Below are positions 35,090-46,163 of a stretch of DNA of 64,000 bases, one piece after another (the first letter of the stretch is position 1; each line of letters opens with the position of its first letter). The notes under the pieces were generated by a model. That model was not told the DNA's origin. It did no database searches and saw only the letters and a list, made by a program, of their open reading frames with translations. The stretch comes from Solea solea (taxonomy: Eukaryota > Chordata > Actinopteri > Pleuronectiformes > Soleidae), in NCBI RefSeq assembly GCF_958295425.1, contig NC_081142.1, forward strand, positions 23,153,969-23,217,968. The letters run 5' to 3'. A program made the translations under genes and the position numbers.

Positions 35090-36112
35090 TAACATTTGAA
35101 CTCAGATTTTCATAGTTTAACCTCAGAGTTCTGCTCAACATCACATGACCTCACATTTAGATTCACAGTCAGGACAGGAAATGAGTTTCTCTGTCAAACT
35201 AAAGTGGTTTGGTTGGATGTTAGTAAGTGGTTTGGTAGTTGGTTGGATGTTAGTTGGTAAGTTATTTGGTGGTTGGTTGGATGTTAGTTGATAGGTTATT
35301 TGGATATTAGTTAGTTGTTTGGTAGTTGGTAGGATGTCTGGTAGTTGGTTGGATGATAATAAGTTATTTTGTGGTTGGATGGTAGTAAGTTGTTTGGTAG
35401 ATTGTTGGATGTTAGTTGTTTGGTAGTTGGTTGGAAGTTGGTAAGTTATTTGGTGGTTGTTTGATGGTAGTTGGTTGGATGTTAGTAAGTTATTTGGTGG
35501 TTGGATGGTAGTTTTTTGGTAGTCGGTTGGATGGTAGTAAGTTGTTTGGTAGTTGGTTGGATGTTAGTAAGTTGCTTGGTAGTTGGCTGGATGTTTGGTA
35601 GTTGGTTGGATGTTAGTTGTTTGGTAGTTGGTTGGATGTTAGTAAGTTGCTTGGTAGTTGGCTGGATGTTTGGTAGTTGGTTGGATGTTAGTGAGTTCTT
35701 TGGTAGTTGGTTGGATGTAAGTTAGTTGTTTGGTAGTTGGTTGGATGTTAGTGAGTTGTTTGGTAGTTTGTTGGATGTAAGTTAGTTGTTTGGTAGTTGG
35801 CTGGATGTTTAGTAGTTGGTTGGATGCAAAATAGTTGTTTGGTAGTGGTTTGGATGTTAGTTAGTTGTTTGGTAGTAGGTTGAATGTTTGGTAGTTGGTT
35901 GGATGTTAGTTTTTTGGTAGCAGGTTGGATGTAAGTTTGTTGTTTGGTAGTTGGTTGGATGTTAGTTAGTTGTTTGGTAGTTGGTTGGATGTTAGTTGTT
36001 TGGTAGTAGGTTGGATGTAAGTTAGTTGTTTGGTAGTTGGTTGGATGGTCCTCACACCACGTCCTGAAAGCAGGAACTTCTTTTGAGGAAGAAAAATCTG
36101 TAAAATAATGAG
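35090..36112. repeat. Duplicated block, unit 1 (flank plus minisatellite)
   Basis: The flank starting ATTTGAACTCAGATTTTCAT (35094) and continuing AGTTTAACCTCAGAGTTCTG is repeated at 36114 as ATTTGAACTCAAATTGTTAC ... GTTTAACCTCCAAGTTCTGC, with CTCACATTTA also shared. Each copy is followed by a TTGG-rich minisatellite. The offset is about 1.02 kb. Confidence 0.75.
35204..36048. repeat. TTGG-rich minisatellite 1 (units of about 26-30 bp)
   Basis: About 30 imperfect units built from GTTGGATGTTAGT, TTGTTTGGTAG and TTGGTTG modules. Unit length varies (18, 26, 30 bp) through gain or loss of AGTAAG or whole modules. Strand bias is extreme (almost no C on the plus strand). Open frames through it on both strands are periodic artefacts. 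Confidence 0.95.
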
Positions 36113-36669
36113 GATTTGAACTCAAATTGTTACAGTTTAACCTCCAAGTTCTGCTCCAAATCCAGATCAGCTCACATTTAAATGTGACATTTAGAAGCTT
36201 CCACAGAACATCAACCTAAAAACTACAGTGTGAATATAAAGTGGGAGCCTGACATAAAACCTGCAGCAGCATTAAAACGTGAAATCCAGACAGAAAAAAA
36301 TATACACACAGTTTGGAGTCAGTGGTGTTTTTTTTCCACAAGAGTTCACAGGCCAACAATAAAAGAGAGCACAGTGTACTTTGAGTGTTAGCACGTACTT
36401 TCCTAAAACACAGTTTACACTAAATGAGCTGTAATTATTTTCATTACCTGAGAATGTGAGAGGCTGAGACCAACATTTTATACCTGGTCTTAATGTTAAA
36501 CGCTCTGTGTTTACATAGTCATTTTCTGCTCTTGATGAACATTTAAAGCTGTTTAACACTTTAGTTTCATACAGAAATTATCTCTCACACAAACACACAC
36601 ACACATTCATTAAAGAGCAACATGGTTTAAGGTTTTCATCATAAGTAAAATGTCTGGTAGATAACTGAC
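36113..36669. repeat. Duplicated block, unit 2 flank
   Basis: The first 75 bp is homologous to 35090-35165. The rest (36190-36660) has no counterpart in unit 1 and contains a short CA run at 36591-36604. Either unit 1 lost it or it was inserted in unit 2. Confidence 0.65.
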
Positions 36670-37643
36670 TGTGGTGGTTGGATGTGAGTTACTAAGTTCT
36701 TTGGTTATTAGGATGGATGTTAGTTGGTAAGTTGTTTGGTGGTTGGATGTTAGTTGGTAAGTTGTTTGGTGGTAGGTTAGATGTTAGTTACTAAGTTGTT
36801 TGGTGGTTGGTATGATTTTAGTTACTAAGTTGTTTGGTGGTTGGTTGGATGTTACTTACTAAGTTGTTTGGTTGGATGTTACTTACTTAGTTGTTTGGTG
36901 GTTAGTTGGATGTTACTTACTAAGTTGGTTGGTGGTTGGTTTGATATTAGTTACTAAGTTGTTTGGTGGTTAGTTGGATGTTAGTTACTAAGTTGTTTGG
37001 TGGTTGTTGGATGTTAGTTACTAAGTTGTTTGGTGGTTAGTTGGATATTAGTTACTAAGTTGTTTGGTGGTTGGTTGGATGTTAGTAACTAAGTTGTTTA
37101 GGGGTTGGTTGGATGTCAGTTACTAAGTTGTTTAGTGGTTGGTTGGATATTAGTTACTAAGTTGTTTGGTGGTTGGTTGGATGTTAGTTACTAAGTTGTT
37201 TGGTGGTTGGTTGGATGTTAGTTACTAAATTGTTTGGTGGTTGACTGGATGTTAGTTACTAAGTTCTGTGGTGGTTGGTTGGATATTAATTTCTAAGTTG
37301 TTTAGTGATGGTTGGATGTTAGTTACTAACTTGTTTGGTGGTTGGTTGGATATTAGTTACTAAGTTGTTTGGTGATTGGTTCGATGTTAGTTATAAGTTG
37401 TTTGGTGGTTGGTTGGATGTTAGTTACTAAGTTGTGTGGTGGTTGGTTGGATGTCAGTTACTAAATTGTTTGGTGGTTGACTGGATGTTAGTTACTAAGT
37501 TTTGTGGTGGTTGGTTGGATATTAGTTACTAAGTTGTTTGGTGGTTGGATGGATGTTAGTTACTAACTTGTTTGATGGTTGGATGGATGTTAGTTACTAA
37601 CTTGTTTGGTGGTTGGTTGGATGTTAGTTACTAAGTTGGTAAC
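36670..37643. repeat. TTGG-rich minisatellite 2 (34-bp units)
   Basis: About 29 units with consensus GTTGGATGTTAGTTAC then TAAGTTGTTTGGTGGTTG. More regular than minisatellite 1, and distinguished by the TTACTAAG module and TGGTGG in place of TGGTAG. Clearly related to array 1, so the two arrays diverged or homogenised separately after duplication. Confidence 0.95.
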
Positions 37644-38927
37644 TGTTGAAAGACGACTGAGTCTACCACTGATCCACAGCTCAGTTATCAGCCTGTTCTT
37701 CTTTGTTGTTTTGATACTAAAACATTATCATTACAATATAACTAGTGCTTAAAAGAGAATTGCATGTATTTACCTTAAAAAATGACATTCAAATATAAGA
37801 CAAATACCTGACATTTCAATAAATGCTTATTAGTATTTCTGTTATTGTTTTATTAAAGCCTTCTTTCACAGTCTGGCTGTTAGTTTCTATATATTTTTCA
37901 TTTAGATTTAAAACCTGTTTTACTGTTTACATAAATCACATCCATGTCTTTCAATCCCAATTTAATGTATTCATTTTATTCATATTCCTCATATTTTTTC
38001 AATTCTGCTTATTACTTTCTGTGTATACTTTGATATTATTGTTATTATTTTTTTCTTATTATTTTCTTATCATGTTATTTTTCTATCTTGTCGAGGACTC
38101 AATAACTGTCTCGTTTCCTTATTTGCAAAATGGCCAGATAGGGTTTCTTTTTTTGTGAACTTTTCTCTTCCATTGATTGTGTGTATGAAAAGTGCTGTGC
38201 ACAACAATTATGGCAACAATACATGAAGCAAATATAAAAGTACATAAAGAAGTAACCATGGAGAAGAATAAACTTGTGGTGTGTAGAAAGAACTCCACTG
38301 ATATTAAAGTAAAATGTTAAAAGCCCTCATATCACGTACAAATTCATCCTTACATAGATTATTCATAATAGTAGCAGATGAGGAGAAAAGAAGAGTGGGA
38401 GGAGCCACTTACTGTACAAGTCTCTGCTTGATTGACAGATGTCACGGCCTATCACATCCAGCTGTTGTGGTTGTTGATGGCTCTTTGCAGACGGACACTG
38501 TCTTCCTGTCAAAAAATAAACAAGAAAAAACAAATAAATAACAAAATATATATACCTAATTTAAACATTTTAATTTAAATCTACACTGAGCACAATGTGA
38601 ACTCCAGAAAATATGTTCATGAAGGGGGAGTGGCCAGCAGAGGCCATGGGGCGTGGCAGAAGATTGTAAACATTGCTAAGAAACGTTCGTTTTCTCCGCT
38701 CTTTATCCGTCTTTGACAGAAACTGCACCCACATCTCATTTGTGTTGGATCTACAGGACGAGTTGGTGCAAGCGGTGGATCAGGACATATGATGCTCCTT
38801 CCTGCTGTTTGATCACCAGGCTTCACAAGAGGTCTCACCTCATTTTCCTGCTGCTGCTCATTTTCAAAAGATTTCATCTCAGGCGGGCAAGTTTTATTTT
38901 TAGAAGCCGGCAGCAGGACATCGAGTG
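37644..38927. other. No gene recognised
   Basis: 37823-38158 is a very T-rich stretch, open for 111 codons with a hydrophobic product that follows from composition. 38617-38927 is unique. Confidence 0.4.
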
Positions 38928-38975
38928 TGCAGGGTTCCCAAGGACTTTCCAGGATCAATTCCCTAAAATTCAGAT
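38928..38975 (+). mobile_element. Dispersed repeat fragment, family F, copy 2
   Basis: GGGTTCCCAAGGACTTTCCA followed by GGATCAATTCCCTAAAATTC, homologous to 23795-23850. Confidence 0.45.
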
Positions 38976-38984
38976 TTTTTGATA

Positions 38985-39352
38985 ATATTGTAACTTTTTT
39001 CTCGTAATATTACGACATTAGTCTCATAACATTACGACTTTATTCTGATAATATTGTGACTCTTTTCTTGTAATATTACAACTTTATTCTCATAATATTG
39101 CAACTTTTTACTCGGAACATTACGACTTTATTCTTGTAATATTGCAACTTTTTACTCATAATATTACTTTATTCTTGTAATATTGCAACTTTATTCTCAG
39201 GATATAGTAACGTTTTTCTCTATTACATTTTTTTCTAACATTACAACTTTATTCTGATAATATTGTGACTTTTTTCTCGTTTTATGACTTTATTCTCATA
39301 TTGCAATGTTTGTCTTGTATAATATTACGACTTTATTCTCATTGTGTTGTGA
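38985..39352. repeat. 22-bp tandem repeat (TTCTCGTAATATTACGACTT type)
   Basis: About 16 diverged units alternating ACGACTTTA and GCAACTTTT halves with TTCTCATAATATT cores. Unit length is 22 bp with occasional deletions. This satellite-like motif is common in fish introns and spacers. Confidence 0.9.
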
Positions 39353-40162
39353 CTTGATTTTGGAAATCTTAATTTCGTATAACCCTAATAATCTGTTAAT
39401 TTTAAAGAAAAACATTTTTTTTATTATTATTATTTTTCCTGTTAATACTTAAAAAAATAAGGTAGATATAGAGATATAATGTTGAAAACAAATACGCACG
39501 TTAATGAAATCATCAAACCTGCGTGTCTTTTACCTCTGCTGCAGCTGCTCTGACGCTGCGGATTCCATTTCACCTCCACATCACAGAGCACATTTTCAAA
39601 AGCCTGCCAGCTCATGTTTCTCATAAAGATTTATCATTTTAGCAAAACTAACTCCTGCAATTTCACAGGGTCAAAAGACACATCAAACAAGCTGTGGTTC
39701 CCCCCCGTCCCCCCCACCCCACACACAGCCTGAAAGTCAGCAGCCACCTGGTCGAGGGAACCGGCTGTAATTTCTTCCCTTTCATTCAGTCACAAAGAGT
39801 CGGTTGGCATCTGTGATTAGCGACGTGACCTGCCTGTCGACGAACGCTCTGAGATCACAGATTCAGACACAGAAACGTGTCGGGCTGCAGTGCGGTAATA
39901 CTTGAACTTTAACAAAATTGGTTTGGGGGAAAAAGTCTCGGGGAAACGCTCATTTGTGCATTTGTGGCCAGTGTGAAGCTGGAGCTGGCTGCAATGCAGT
40001 ACTTTTCTCCACCAAGAAATGGGATCTGACCCTTTCTGTCGAAGCAGACTGCTCATATGAAACCTCTGAGTGAGAGCCAGAAACACACACACACACACGC
40101 ACGCACGCGCGCTGTCACTGCCAGAACATTTACACACACTTTACCAATCAGCATATTCTCCA
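39353..40162. other. No gene recognised
   Basis: 39500-39620 is unique with a 60-codon minus frame of unknown significance. 39700-39720 is C-rich. 40083-40110 is a CA/CG alternating tract. No exon supported. Confidence 0.4.
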
Positions 40163-40330
40163 TTAAAGGTCCAGAGTGTGACATTACGCAGATTTTATTG
40201 GCAGAAATCAAATATACTCGCCATATGTATGTGTTTATAATCACTTTTAAAAGGTAAATAAATGATTTAGTTATTGTAGCCTGAGAATAAACCTTTTTAT
40301 ATTTATTTTAAAGCAGAACTATGCAGGATT
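40163..40330 (+). mobile_element. Dispersed teleost repeat (GGTCCAGTGTGT type), copy 1
   Basis: TAAAGGTCCAGAGTGTGACA, then TTTTATTGGCAGAAATCAAA, then GTTTATAATCACTTTTAAAA. The same blocks occur at 54828-55140 (TTGGCAGAAATGGAATATGA) and the start alone at 62565-62600. Confidence 0.55.
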
Positions 40331-40765
40331 TTTACCCCCATTTAACAGTCATTGTGATGGTTAACTGTGTTGTTGTCTCCACTGCCCCCTACTGTCTGAT
40401 AAGACAACTGCAAGTACATGTAGGTCGTATGCGGAAATTACGACCTATATTTACGTTTTCAAAACCAGCGCCCACTAGAGGTAATATCCATGACAGCAGT
40501 CGGGTACTTTGGATCTGTCGTCATCCAGTAGCGTCTTTGCTCAGTGGTTAAAATATTGTAGCAAGCTTTGGTGTGGTCGACACAAGTTTGACTCTTTTTT
40601 AGCCCTCACTGACATGTGTTTGTAGTTGAGTTAAAAAAATACGTGCACAGGTGCGCTAAACACGTATAGGGCTGTATTCTCAAAACATACCTATGAGTCA
40701 TATTCAGGGTTTGGCCAAAACAACCCATAGTTACATTTGAGTTGGAGGACAGGTCGGTCTATTAG
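40331..40765. other. No gene recognised; faint tRNA-like SINE remnant
   Basis: 40535-40600 has TTTGCTCAGTGGTTAAAATA followed by a degraded B-box-like ACAAGTTTGACTC, possibly a SINE remnant. Otherwise unique. Confidence 0.3.
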
Positions 40766-41060
40766 TGGAAAACCAGGCTTGCAAAGTCAGTCAGGGTCGC
40801 GGAGCCAGGGTGCTCAGAATCAGGAGGTTTCGCGAGAAACACTAATTGCTTCACGGCACACTTCCCCTACCTCGGTACCGGCTATAAGATCAGCGTTATT
40901 TTAGACGTTCATCATGGCAGAGCCAGCGAAAAAGACGCAGAGGAAACCGAGCGACAGGCCACAGATAAGTAAACATCCGCTGGGTTTTCCAAATGGCAAA
41001 AACGTGGAAAACGGATGTCAACCGGCATGGATTTGGCTCCACGGCTTGTGTTAATAGTCG
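40766..41060 (+). mobile_element. Dispersed element, family E, with start of a small ORF
   Basis: Upstream block AAAACCAGGCTTGCAAAGTC is shared with 21735-21845. An ATG at 40915 begins MAEPAKKTQRKPSDR, which I recall as the N-terminus of an ORF carried by a dispersed fish element whose later part reads VNIGxAFxRWRxL. The protein then runs into unrelated sequence (no RWR block), so this copy is broken. The missing downstream block is seen in the separate copy at 62215-62410. Confidence 0.5.
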
Positions 41061-41437
41061 TGAGAGGGGAGGGGAGGGGGAAGCATTTTTACAACAGTGA
41101 GGATAAAGAGTTAGATGATGAATGGATGGATGTTTACAGTGCTGTCGTTAAAATATGTCCTTCTGTACTCCACTTAAAATAAAGGTCTTGCTTTCTTGTG
41201 CCGCCATGTTGCTACAGATGCCACAATAGAAGTGCATTTGGCATTTTGAAGTGGAGGGGTTTTTCTACGCAAACAAAGACTCTGCATAAACCTGATGCAC
41301 AAACAAACAAACAAACAAACACGGACGAAGCAGGAAACAGTGAGTTGAGAAACACTGTATGTGAGGGCCACCGTAGTTCCACAGGAAAACAACCTTATAA
41401 CATCAGTGAATATTCATATGGGACTTCAACCCACATC
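41061..41437. other. No gene recognised
   Basis: 41195-41215 (CCGCCATGTTGCTACAG) and 41368-41390 (GGCCACCGTAGTTCCACAGG) are fragments in the style of the GGTCCAGTGTGT repeat family. 41301-41322 has CAAA repeats. Confidence 0.35.
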
Positions 41438-41458
41438 TGTGTGTATATATGTGTATAC

Positions 41459-41531
<73 letters not shown>

Positions 41532-41703
41532 CACACACACACACACACATATATACATATATACACATATACATATATAAATATATATATATATACATAC
41601 ACACATATATACATATATGTGTATGTATATATGTATATACACACACACATATATACACATATACATATATATAAATAAATATATATATATATACACACAC
41701 ACA

Positions 41704-41746
<43 letters not shown>

Positions 41747-41760
41747 ATATACATATATGC
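41438..41760. repeat. Compound TA/TG/CA microsatellite, 320 bp
   Basis: GT-rich start, about 70 bp of pure TA, CA blocks with TATACATA linkers, then TG again at the right end. The GT and CA blocks face each other, so the tract can fold on itself. Long apparent reading frames on both strands (up to 158 codons of [10 protein letters not shown]) are artefacts. Confidence 0.97.
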
Positions 41761-42734
41761 ACAACACACTAGTGAACTGCACTTCTTTTTCCAAATCAAT
41801 ACCCCTCTCTGCTCTGAAAAGACAACCTGCAGATTTCCATTCAGCTCCCCACAGGCTCAGAAAATAGAAGTCAATTAATTTTCTAAAGGAAAAGAACAAA
41901 AGATTGAGGCATTTTTACTCCACTAAACTGCATCGACTGATGGAAATGCAGCCGCACCGACTCTGATGTGTTTCTCTCCTCTGTTTAATCTCTGGACCTT
42001 CACATAATGTGTGCTCTACAGTCTTGTCAGGTTTAAGTGTGACTTTGACCTGCCAATATTCTGCTCGTTAGCTTTATCACCAAATTACACATTTCAGGAA
42101 ATTTGTTTTCTAAAAAAAGAAAAAAAACAAATCCCAGGCTGAAATAAATGTCAGTTTTCCAGAATCAGTTTATGTGCAGCATTTAAAACGAGGGAGATTT
42201 TTTAATGAACTGTTAGTCAGACACTGTGAGCAAACTCCCTACTTTAAATTTTGTGGAATTAATTAACCAACAATGTCTGCTTCATTTCACTTCACCGGGT
42301 TGGTCAGGTAAAGTCTGTATCACAGGGAAATCTGTGCTCACAGAAAGGGCTTTTTAATAAAATAAGAAGGGCTGAAACGCTTAATGGATTATGAATATGT
42401 TTCTTGAGGTTTGTGCTTCTTAAATGTGAATATTGTTTGGACGCTTTGCCTCATAGAACAAAGAAACTCAAACTCAATCATTTTGAGATATTTGAGAACA
42501 TCGTCATTTTGAGGCTTTGTGGACTAATCGTCTATTTGATTAAATAAAAAAACAATAGGTAGTTAAATCTCCAGTGGGAGGCTTATTCCCAGACCACTTC
42601 CTACTCACGACCATTTGAGAACCAAATGTCCCTCAAAATCCACTCACACTTACAGCTGTAGTGGACATTTCTGTCTCAGGAGGAGGAGGAGGATTAACAA
42701 GAAACCAAACTTTCGTTTGCCATCGCCACTCGAC
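41761..42734. other. No gene recognised
   Basis: Unique DNA. 42678-42692 has GAG triplets. Confidence 0.4.
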
Positions 42735-42965
42735 TGGATGAAGGAAGCATCAGTCAACAGCATTTTTGCTGTCACAGGAGAGCGACAGAAATGTATTTAT
42801 AAAAGCATATCTTTATACTCCAATAACTAACTAATGAGGTTTCTTGAATGCATCTACATTGTCATAAGAACATGTTCACCACTTTATGTCACTGTTAAAC
42901 AATCTACCTGACGAAGGAAGCCTAGGTCAGCAGACGGTTCATTTATGGTGTCACAGGAGAGAGAG
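42735..42965. repeat. Local duplication: modules A1, B1, A2
   Basis: Module A (GATGAAGGAAGCATCAGTCA ... GTCACAGGAGAG) occurs at 42735-42785 and again at 42906-42963. Between them lies module B (AAATGTATTTATAAAAGCAT ... CACTTTATGTCACTGTTA), which recurs at 44207-44525. Confidence 0.7.
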
Positions 42966-43394
42966 AGTGGCTGTTCCCAGAAGACAAAAGTGTGCATAAA
43001 TATAGAAAATGCACCAGGACAAAGAAGGACAATATTAAAAACAACAGACAAACATTTAAGACTTAAGACAGTGAAGTTTGTTGGTTTGAATGGTCACAGA
43101 TAGACAGATGCTCAGGCACTGCACACACCGGTGCCCTGAGGAAGTCACCTGCCACATTTGAAGCCTGTCAAGCCAACTATTCCACAGTTATGTGTTGTTA
43201 GCGTTATATCTGCCGCATTACTACAGATATTTCTTGCATTTCCTATCCAAACACAGCCAAAGTCGGTCCTTAGAAAGTCAACTGCCAAGTTTGAAGCCTG
43301 TCAAGCGACCTGTCGGCCGATTATCGATGCACAGACGGACGTTCCCGGCCTTTAAAGATAGACACTAATGAACTTGTTCATGCTTTCTTCAAAC
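42966..43394. other. No gene recognised; short direct repeat
   Basis: TTTGAAGCCTGTCAAGC appears at about 43158 and again at about 43289, each preceded by CACCTGCCA/CAACTGCCA. This suggests a small internal duplication or an element fragment. Confidence 0.45.
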
Positions 43395-43470
43395 AGTTTG
43401 CAAAGACCCAGGGCTTTACCGTTCTGTACCAAAACTGACCTGCACCATGATGGAAACACAGCATTAATGT
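43395..43470 (+). mobile_element. MITE-like repeat, family C, copy 2
   Basis: GGGCTTTACCGTTCTGTACC and CTGCACCATGATGGAAACAC parallel 11730-11776. Confidence 0.4.
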
Positions 43471-44206
43471 GAAGATTGCTCCGTGTGAACGTGCAAACAG
43501 GGGTTTTAGTGCGTAGGGGGGGTGGTTTGAAATTGGTGCCAGAGAGTGCTGTGACTTCCACACGATAGAGGTCACCTAACAAAGCAAACGTGTCCATGAT
43601 TCTAATAAGCTGTTGCACAGACAACGGGGCCATTTTTTACTGTCTCTCTGCGTCAGCGGTGACAGTTTCATTCACGGTGGCGAGGCGTTCCACACGATGG
43701 ACGAGCAGCGATGAGGGTGTTCAGCCAAGTCTCACACACTCTGGAGATTTATGCCTTGGCAGTGTGATGCACCGAGTGCTATTATCTTCTGTGGAATGCA
43801 TTAACATTTTCTTTCTCTAATCACAAGTACAGCCCGTGTTCTTCGGTGGATAATTAAGAGTCTGTCTAAAGGTTTCCTGGTGGCTGTCTGACAATCACAC
43901 GCTGGCCTTCGTATGCTGTTGATCAATCCGTGGAGTCCTGACAATCTGTCCAATCACACCTGCGTTTCCAACACTTTGCTTTCCCCACATGGTAGTTTTA
44001 CAAGAATTAAAGGAAGGAAAGAACTGCCCTCCAGATACAGGGCTAAGAAAACTTTGGAAACACTGGTTTTCAGCATCAACTCATTTGGAAAGCATTCAAT
44101 AGTTGAGGTTTTTGGCGTGTAGTTGCATGAGATACTGATGAGGGATGGACTTAAGAAGTCAATTAGTTGCTGTGACAATTTGTTATATGTTACAAAGATA
44201 CAAAAC
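43471..44206. other. No gene recognised
   Basis: A plus frame ending at 44122 closes with a basic, hydrophobic stretch (RYRAKKTLETLVF) that faintly recalls LINE C-termini. Not strong enough to call. Confidence 0.3.
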
Positions 44207-44525
44207 AAATGTATTTATAAAAGCATATCTTTAAACTCCAATAACTACCTATTTAGGTTCCTTGAATGCATCTCGTTAGCTGCTCCTCTTGAACCATGCC
44301 TTACTTAAATTAGCTCTCATGTGCTGGAGTTTAGAATATTCCAATATGCGATGAATAATACCATTGAACATTTTTGCTGGAAATGCCCATCCACAGTGTT
44401 GACACATAATTGCAAGAGACGAGGCCTCAAACTCATCTGGGCTTGAGTTATGGATGATTTCTCTCACCAGCTTACATCTACATTGTCTTAAGAAGGTGTT
44501 CACCACTTTATCTCACTGTTACACA
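44207..44525. repeat. Local duplication: module B2 with 200-bp insertion
   Basis: 44207-44273 and 44474-44525 together match module B1 (42787-42905). 44274-44473 has no counterpart there, so about 200 bp was inserted in B2 or lost from B1 between TTGAATGCATCT and CATCTACATTGTC. Confidence 0.7.
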
Positions 44526-45421
44526 GCCTTTTCTGACTAGAAACTGAAATGTGTTGACCACCCCATAGTCCACAGAGAAAATCAGCATTTTAAGCTTGTA
44601 AAGAAAAGGAAGCTGCTGGTCTACTGCCGCCTCGTTTGATAAGTCTGCGTCACTCAGGTAAACCTGAACAAAGTGTTTCATAAAATAAAGTAGAAAAACG
44701 TAATCTTAAGATATCGTTGACTCTATGACCTTTTTGTAAAGAAGCTAAAATCAGTTTTCTCTTCTGTTTATGCTGCTCCAGTCCCAAACACCTGCCACAA
44801 CCACACATGAAATGTCCCTGTAAGTACTGCTTGTCAAGTATAACAAATCCCTCCCTGTCAAAGCTAAGCATCAGAATCCCTGTCACCATGGAGAACATTG
44901 ATAGTGAAAGATTCTGTGAAAGCCTGGGTTATGTTTAGCACCAAGAGTTTGTTTTTTAATCAATATCAGGTTAAAAAAATATTGCTTTTCTTCAGAATCA
45001 TGTTATGACCGTCTCCTCACACACACACACACACACAGAGTTGCAGAGAGGACTGACTATTGTGTGTGTCCATGCTGGGTATTGGAGTTAAAATGATTTA
45101 CTGGCTCAAATCAAACTGTGTCATTCAATATGTGGCTTTAGTGACCGCCACAATATTGCTTGTAAATGCATATTTGATCCCATTTACAATAATAAAGAGC
45201 AGGATACAGTATATTTAAAAGGTCCGATGTGACAAAGTTCACTTTTCCAAGCATTTTCGGGAACTACGGTGGCCTTCACATACCCAAAAGGATGTAAACA
45301 CTTTCTCACAATCTTCTCCACTCTTTCTGCCTCTGGTTTATTAAATTTTTTTCAGCTTCTGCTCTAAAATAAGGAACACATGTATGTATGTGCTGCTGTA
45401 GAAATATGGCACAAAATGACA
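44526..45421. other. No gene recognised
   Basis: Short CA tract at 45018-45038. Otherwise unique. Confidence 0.4.
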
Positions 45422-45560
45422 CGGCTGGGACTGGGCAATACATTGATATTATATCTACTGTATTATGACACGAGACAAGATATGGTCTTATTGGTGCCTG
45501 TGATGACTTTTCCTGGTTTTAGAGACTGTCGTACTGATAATAATCATATTTATTATATAA
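45422..45560 (+). mobile_element. Dispersed repeat, family G, copy 1
   Basis: CTGGGACTGGGCAATACATT, ACACGAGACAAGATATGGTC, then TGATGACTTTTCCTGGTTTT. The last two blocks occur inverted at 58846-58966. The transposon class is not clear. Confidence 0.6.
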
Positions 45561-46091
45561 AACAAATTTGTGAAAAAATACATGGAATCAACAAGGTTAT
45601 TTTAAAAAAGGTCACCTGATAATATGTCTTTAATTTTAAGCCCAATTATTATTTGGGTTTTTTTCGCAGAATTTGACCATATTTATAGACAATGTCATTG
45701 TTTCTAACACACGCAAATAGGCTTTATTTAAGATTTCAGGTATTATCAGAAATGAAAGTTAATAATAAGTTCATGTAATGTAATGCAGATCATACTAATC
45801 ATTAGATGTGTTATTTTAGAGTGTATTGTGCAGTGTACTGTACTGTCACTCTCGCCCTTTGAGAAGCACACATATCTCAAAAGAAAACCTCCAGACTTCT
45901 TTTCTTCTCAAAATTCTGACATTTTTCTTAAATGTGGCCCATAATGCTCTTCCATAAATGTAACTGTCAGTTCTAGCAACAGAATCTATTTGAATAAGTA
46001 AAAAAAAATTAAGAATAAAAGCTCTAAACATAGGAAACTTAAATTTTGTGTGAAGATATGCAAATAATTTAAATGATTTGTTTGCTCATCT
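45561..46091. other. No gene recognised
   Basis: AT-rich unique DNA. Confidence 0.4.
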
Positions 46092-46163
46092 GCAGGGCCC
46101 AGATACTGATGCTGGCGGGCCAGTTTTTGCCCACGGACCACCAATTGCTGACTACTGTCCTAA
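46092..46163. mobile_element. hAT-type terminal fragment
   Basis: GCAGGGCCCAGATACTGATG, CGGGCCAGTTTTTGCCCACG and GACTACTGTCCTAAAT resemble one end of Charlie-like hAT elements. Confidence 0.4.

Noticed and set aside
35501..36125. Periodic frames (VVGWM repeats on plus, QPTTKQ repeats on minus)
   Set aside because: Products of the TTGG minisatellite. Unit lengths vary, and frames are broken in neighbouring units.
35204..37643. Possible CRISPR-like array
   Set aside because: Units are contiguous with no unique spacers, there are no cas genes, and the surrounding repeats are animal. The same applies to the arrays at 1-302, 38985, 46993 and 55199.
37823..38158. Hydrophobic 111-codon frame as a membrane protein
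   Set aside because: The stretch is strongly T-rich, which by itself yields Phe/Leu/Ile-rich frames.
41198..41899. Several frames of 105-158 codons rich in Tyr-Ile and Cys-Val
   Set aside because: They are translations of TA and TG/CA microsatellite sequence on both strands.
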